Below, in pieces: positions 6,658 through 10,288 of a DNA stretch of 10,288 bases (the first letter of the stretch is position 1; every line of letters begins with the position of its first letter). The notes beneath the pieces were generated by a model. That model did no database searches. It was not told the origin of the DNA and saw only the letters and a list, made by a program, of their open reading frames with translations. The DNA comes from Bacillota bacterium (GTDB lineage: Bacteria; Bacillota_I; Bacilli_A; RFN20; CAG-288). A program made the translations under genes and the position numbers. The DNA lies in assembly GCA_003497225.1 (NCBI GenBank), contig DNJQ01000106.1, positions 1-10,288 of the forward strand, written 5' to 3'.

Positions 6658-7868
6658 AATAACCTACTAAAACTCGGGAAAAAGATATCCTTGACGACAA
6701 GAACAATCATCAAGATAAATAGAATACCTAATCCGATATAAGAAACGATATTCTTTACTTTATTTGGAATCTTCTTGTGTGCCGCACCTTCAACTATGGC
6801 GACAAGAATCTGCCATCCATCTAGTCCTGGAACTGGTAAAAGATTAAAGATAGCTAAGTTAACTGAAATTAATCCCCAGTAATTAAAGAAAACACCAGCG
6901 CCGCTAGAAGCAGCCATTTCTGACATTCTAAATACAGAGATTATTCCCCCAGCTTGTTGCCAACCAGCTGGTGTAAATAACATTCCTATAGCTTTAAATA
7001 AAGCGATAGTTCCTTCTCCCCAGGCTCTACATGCTTGCTTTAATCCTTCAACAAAACCGAGGTGGTGCATAGTTACTGAAAATCCAATTTTATCCCAGCT
7101 ATATATTTCTACCCCTAGTTTTCCCTCACCGGTTTTAACTGCAGAAATTTTAATAGTCGCACTTTCTTTAACATTATCTTTAGTGATGTAGGTAAAATAC
7201 ATCGTCTTAAAATCATCTTTTCCTGTCGGTTTATAGTCATCGCTCGCCGCGACATTTAAAACATATGATATTTCATCATATGTCTCTACTTGATAAGTAG
7301 AAACTTTTTCTCCATTATCATCGATATAAACTTCGTGTTCGACTCCATTTATCGTTACTACTTGTCTAATTGAAGTAATTGTTATTATATCTTTAACCTT
7401 AACTGTTTCACTTATTAGTTTACTATCCTGAACTATTTTAACTTGACTACTTCCGTAATTAGGTTGCGAACAACATACATAGGAGATAAAGAAAAATACA
7501 AAGCCTAAAACAAAGTTAACAAACACGCCAGCGACGAAGATGATGATCTGCTTCCACCACGATACGCCAGCGATAGTTCTTTCCTTAGGAACTTGCGCTA
7601 CTTCAGCATTGGTTCGATCCTTATCCGCCTCTTCTTCACCCGCCATTGATACATATCCACCAATGGGGAGGGCGCGAATAGAAAACTGAGTTTCCCCACC
7701 TTTTTTCTTCTTCTTAAAAATTAGTGGCCCCATACCGATGGAATATTCATAACAATAGACCTTAAAAAGTTTAGCCATGCTTAAATGTCCAAGTTCATGA
7801 AGACAGATTAGGACACAAAGCGATAAGAGAAACAAAACTAAATTTCCGATAAATGTTAGAACTTGCAT
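6645..7868 (-). CDS. rseP: RseP/RasP-type site-2 intramembrane zinc metalloprotease
   Basis: This M50-family protease (407 aa) cleaves membrane-spanning substrates; in B. subtilis RasP acts on anti-sigma factors, on FtsL and on leftover signal peptides. The zinc site HELGH (24-28, catalytic Glu25) sits in the first membrane helix, followed by GMGPLIF and RALPIGGYVSMAGEEE (66-80). The second helix (about 105-132) carries FVAGVFVNFVLGF. The third ligand is in LPVPGLDGWQ (344-353, Asp350), and a last helix spans about 373-393. The extracytoplasmic region (about 135-265) is where the PDZ domain should be, but no clear carboxylate-binding GLQ-type loop is visible, so the PDZ is divergent. Start ATG at 7868 has a strong GAGGTG (7877-7882), 8 bases upstream within the dxr 3' end. 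It overlaps dxr and polC by 13 bases each. Its natural substrates are not shown by the window. Confidence 0.95.
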   Translation of the reverse strand: MQVLTFIGNLVLFLLSLCVLICLHELGHLSMAKLFKVYCYEYSIGMGPLIFKKKKKGGETQFSIRALPIGGYVSMAGEEEADKDRTNAEVAQVPKERTIAGVSWWKQIIIFVAGVFVNFVLGFVFFFISYVCCSQPNYGSSQVKIVQDSKLISETVKVKDIITITSIRQVVTINGVEHEVYIDDNGEKVSTYQVETYDEISYVLNVAASDDYKPTGKDDFKTMYFTYITKDNVKESATIKISAVKTGEGKLGVEIYSWDKIGFSVTMHHLGFVEGLKQACRAWGEGTIALFKAIGMLFTPAGWQQAGGIISVFRMSEMAASSGAGVFFNYWGLISVNLAIFNLLPVPGLDGWQILVAIVEGAAHKKIPNKVKNIVSYIGLGILFILMIVLVVKDIFFPSFSRLLWMI

Positions 7869-9004
7869 TTTTTATTCACCTCAATTTCTCTTTTAATTTC
7901 TTCTGCTATTTCTTTTGCGGAAGAGCAAGCGTGAACGATATCTTCAATAGATGATACCATCTCTTGCCTCATACTTTTAAAAGTATTTACTATAATAGTA
8001 TATATATCTTTGTACTTAATTTCACCATTAATAAATGAATTTATTGCAACTTCATCCGCTGAGCTTATAATTGCCATCGCTGTTGATCTTTCATCAAAGT
8101 TATTTAAAATAAAATTAAATAAAGGATATCTTCTTTCATCAAACTGACGGAAGTGAAGGTCACATAACTCGAATTCTTTATAATTTCCTTCAACCCTTTC
8201 TTCATCGTGTAAAGCGTAACTGATAGGTATTTTCATATCGCTACTAGCTAATTCCGCGACAACTGAATTGTCTTTCATCAAAGTCATCGCGTGAATAATG
8301 CTTTCATCGTGCATGATAACTTCAATATTATTTAAAGGATAATTAAAGAAAAAGTTCGCTTCAATCACTTCATAAGCTTTATTAACCAAAGTCGCACAGT
8401 CCACAGTAATTTTCTTTCCCATGTTCCAAGTGGGATGATTTAAAACTTTCTTCACAGTTGCTTTATCTATCTCACTAAGAGGAACATCTCTTAATGCTCC
8501 ACCGGAACAAGTGATATAAAGTTTTTTTACATCATCTTTGTTTTTTAATAACTTGGCTAAAGCAGAATGTTCACTATCAATAGGAATTAATCTGCTTTGA
8601 GGATGCTTTTTTAAAGCTTCCTTCAAAAGACTATAACCAACTACTACTGATTCTTTATTAGCTAAAAAAACAATTCTATCTTGCTCAATAGCACGCAAAG
8701 TTATTTTAAGTCCAGCGATACCAGAAACTGCGTTAAAAATAGCAGCTTGGGGATTATCATCAATAATATTTAAAAGATTTTGACCAAAGTAATATTTAAC
8801 GTTAAAATCAATCTTTTTTTCTATTTCTGTTCCAACAAATTTAATGGTGGGAAAAGACTTTAAAACATCTTTTAAACCATCAGTATTAGAATGAGAAACA
8901 ACACCTAATAACTTATAAGGACAATCAAAAGATTTTAAAACTTCCAGCGTTTGTTTTCCTATACTTCCAGTATAGCCAAAAAGAATAAGATCTTTTTTCA
9001 TCAT
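7856..9004 (-). CDS. dxr: 1-deoxy-D-xylulose 5-phosphate reductoisomerase
   Basis: Dxr turns 1-deoxyxylulose 5-phosphate into methylerythritol 4-phosphate using NADPH, the committed step of the MEP isoprenoid pathway and the target of fosmidomycin. The 382-aa protein has FGYTGSIGKQTLEVLK (9-24) for NADPH, AVSGIAGL (92-99), LANKES (114-119), metal ligands in PIDSEH (Asp143, Glu145), SGG (167-169), NHPTWNMGKKITVD (189-202) and NKAYEVIEA (208-216, Glu212). The ATG at 9004 is chosen because ATGA overlaps the cdsA stop; a TTG at 9019 would add only five residues. The start has only a weak GGAA as ribosome binding site, so translation probably depends on coupling to cdsA. Two active-site differences from the E. 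coli enzyme are visible: Cys203 for Ser222, and HDES (232-235) for HPQS. It feeds precursors to UppS in the same operon. Confidence 0.95.
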   Translation of the reverse strand: MMKKDLILFGYTGSIGKQTLEVLKSFDCPYKLLGVVSHSNTDGLKDVLKSFPTIKFVGTEIEKKIDFNVKYYFGQNLLNIIDDNPQAAIFNAVSGIAGLKITLRAIEQDRIVFLANKESVVVGYSLLKEALKKHPQSRLIPIDSEHSALAKLLKNKDDVKKLYITCSGGALRDVPLSEIDKATVKKVLNHPTWNMGKKITVDCATLVNKAYEVIEANFFFNYPLNNIEVIMHDESIIHAMTLMKDNSVVAELASSDMKIPISYALHDEERVEGNYKEFELCDLHFRQFDERRYPLFNFILNNFDERSTAMAIISSADEVAINSFINGEIKYKDIYTIIVNTFKSMRQEMVSSIEDIVHACSSAKEIAEEIKREIEVNKKCKF

Positions 9005-9963
9005 AATAAGAAGTTCCAATTGTTACTGATTAAAAGAACAAGAATAGAAACTACTAGATTAGTTACTAAAAGCGAATCACAACGATCAAGCACTCCGCCG
9101 TGTCCAGGAAGAATTGTTCCAAAGTCTTTGATGGCGTAGCTTCTTTTAATGGATGAGAATAAGAAATCTCCAATATTTGCAGTTATCGGCATAATAAATG
9201 ATATGAGAAGAAGCCATAGCCAATGCAAGCCTTTAAAATCTAAAATTCCTGGAAGAATCGGTTTTCCTAAGGCTTCACAAATAGCAGCAAATCCCATGCT
9301 AGTAGCGATAGAAAAAACGAGGCCTCCAAAGAATCCTTCCCAAGATTTTTTCGGTGAAATTCTTGGATTCATCGGGTGTTTTCCAAATAAAACGCCAACA
9401 AAATATGCTCCAATATCTGACATAAATGCACCGACCATCACGTAGAAAAATAGAAGACATGAAGCCAAATCTTTTTGTCCATAGTAAATGTTTTGTTCAG
9501 GGAAGAAACGCAAGAAATATGTTGAATAAATACCTATTCCTAAAAATACCGACAATGAGAATAAATAACAAACATCGCTCAGCATGAAGTTTTTATCTAC
9601 TATTGATACCAAGAATAACAGCAAGAATAAGACTGTAATTCCTATCGTTGATAAAGATATATTAGTTAAAGTGAAATGATGATTTTCAACTATTTCATTC
9701 CAAATATTTCTATCTTTAAAGAACTGCCAATAAGCAAAACTTAAAACGAAAAGATAAACGACGATGATTAATGGAATAGAATAACGCTTTTTTCCCGCTG
9801 CACTAACCATTTCATATATTGCAAATAGCGATAAAACTAAAATAACTGCTAAAGAATACCAGTCGCCTAGAATCATTAGCGGTAAACCAATAACAGCTAG
9901 TACGCAACCAGTAATTACACGCGACAGCATAGATTTTTTCGAATCATTCGATAACTTATTCAC
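9001..9963 (-). CDS. cdsA: Phosphatidate cytidylyltransferase (CDP-diacylglycerol synthase)
   Basis: CdsA makes CDP-diacylglycerol from phosphatidic acid and CTP in the membrane, the branch point for all phospholipids. The 320-aa protein is strongly hydrophobic, with around eight predicted membrane segments beginning at RVITGCVLAVIGLPLMIL (15-32). Family marks are SPKKSWEGFFGG (about 203-214) and the C-terminal CDP-alcohol signature SSIKRSYAIKDFGTILPGHG followed by GVLDRCDSLL. The start is GTG at 9963, overlapping the uppS stop as GTGA; a full GGAGGT (9969-9974) lies 5 bases upstream and also encodes the Gly-Gly of the conserved UppS C-terminus. Length and motifs are normal, with a short Ser/Lys-rich N-terminus before the first helix. 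It is the second gene in the visible operon. Confidence 0.96.
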   Translation of the reverse strand: MNKLSNDSKKSMLSRVITGCVLAVIGLPLMILGDWYSLAVILVLSLFAIYEMVSAAGKKRYSIPLIIVVYLFVLSFAYWQFFKDRNIWNEIVENHHFTLTNISLSTIGITVLFLLLFLVSIVDKNFMLSDVCYLFSLSVFLGIGIYSTYFLRFFPEQNIYYGQKDLASCLLFFYVMVGAFMSDIGAYFVGVLFGKHPMNPRISPKKSWEGFFGGLVFSIATSMGFAAICEALGKPILPGILDFKGLHWLWLLLISFIMPITANIGDFLFSSIKRSYAIKDFGTILPGHGGVLDRCDSLLVTNLVVSILVLLISNNWNFLL

Positions 9964-10288
9964 ACTACACCTCCAAATCTTCTCTTGCGTTTTAAGAATT
10001 CATCTAAATCAGCGCTAAGAGCAACATCATCATAATCGGGCCAATATTTATCGTTAAAAATAAATTCAGCATAAGCTATTTCATATAGTAAGCAGTTGCT
10101 AATTCGTTTTTCCCCCGATGTTCGAACAAGTAAGTCAACTGGTGGAAGATCAAAACAATAGAGATTTTTAAGAATTTCTTCTTCACTTATATTATCTTTA
10201 TAATCATTATTTTCTTTCATCTTTTTAATAATGGAATTAAAACAATGAACTATTTCTTGTTGACCACCATAATTAAATAAAATATTAA
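9960..10288 (-). CDS. uppS: Isoprenyl transferase / undecaprenyl diphosphate synthase (C-terminal part, runs off window)
   Basis: UppS adds isopentenyl units to farnesyl diphosphate in cis to make the C55 carrier of peptidoglycan and wall polymers. The frame is open to the right edge, so the N-terminal half with the catalytic Asp and HxGN-type motif is outside; the ATG at 10220 is internal and not a start. Visible family blocks are ILFNYGGQQEIVHCFNSIIK at the edge, DLPPVDLLVRTSGEKRISN, LLYEIAYAEFIFNDKYWPDY and the terminal KRKRRFGGVV. The substrate-binding Arg and Ser of RTSGEKRIS are present. It has LLYE where many homologues have LLWQ. It overlaps cdsA by 4 bases and heads the visible part of the operon. 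Confidence 0.95.
   Translation of the reverse strand, partial: NILFNYGGQQEIVHCFNSIIKKMKENNDYKDNISEEEILKNLYCFDLPPVDLLVRTSGEKRISNCLLYEIAYAEFIFNDKYWPDYDDVALSADLDEFLKRKRRFGGVV

Noticed and set aside
9005-9019. TTG at 9019 as dxr start
   Set aside because: It adds five non-conserved residues; the ATG at 9004 overlaps the cdsA stop and fits the length of Dxr N-termini.
9960-10220. ATG at 10220 as the start of a short 86-aa gene
   Set aside because: The frame stays open to the window edge with conserved UppS residues (NYGGQQEIV) upstream, so this is an internal Met of a gene cut by the window.

Overview
The window is a stretch of a low-GC Gram-positive (Bacillota-type) chromosome with every recognisable gene on the minus strand. 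The clues are a PolC-type DNA polymerase III alpha subunit with built-in proofreading exonuclease, the cluster uppS-cdsA-dxr-rseP-polC that is typical of Bacilli and relatives, AGGAGG-like ribosome binding sites, and A/T-rich codons. UGA is used as a stop (uppS, cdsA and the HTH-DUF3990 gene) and Trp is UGG, so it is not a code-4 Mycoplasma. A gut or environmental Bacilli/Erysipelotrichia/RF39-like lineage fits, but that is inference.

Right part (10288 down to 2287): an uninterrupted operon. The 3' part of uppS (undecaprenyl diphosphate synthase) overlaps cdsA by GTGA, cdsA overlaps dxr by ATGA, dxr overlaps rseP by 13 bases, and rseP overlaps polC by 13 bases. The genes link isoprenoid precursor supply (dxr), the lipid carrier for cell-wall synthesis (uppS), phospholipid precursors (cdsA), intramembrane proteolysis (rseP) and chromosome replication (polC). 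In B. subtilis proS lies between rasP and polC; here it is absent.

Middle (2287 to about 1960): a near-consensus sigma-A promoter, tRNA-Ser(GCU), tRNA-Leu(GAG) and a strong strand-specific terminator. No terminator is visible between polC and this promoter, so operon transcripts may run through the tRNAs.

Left part (about 1960 to 1): an accessory region next to the tRNA-Leu 3' end. It starts with a structured stretch holding a 38-bp concentric palindrome and a probably broken gene of unknown family, which a single extra A in an A5 run appears to frameshift. By hand count 1501-1860 is about 39% GC, against roughly 26% in sampled lines of the next genes and 33% in sampled polC lines. A two-gene module follows: an XRE-type HTH fused to a DUF3990 domain (putative ADP-ribosyltransferase fold), translationally coupled (ATGA) to a second protein that runs off the window. 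Its promoter (TTGAAC-17-TATAAT) carries a duplicated 16-bp direct repeat that looks like an operator. I infer a self-regulated toxin-antitoxin-like or defence-like module; this is the best candidate for an undescribed system here.
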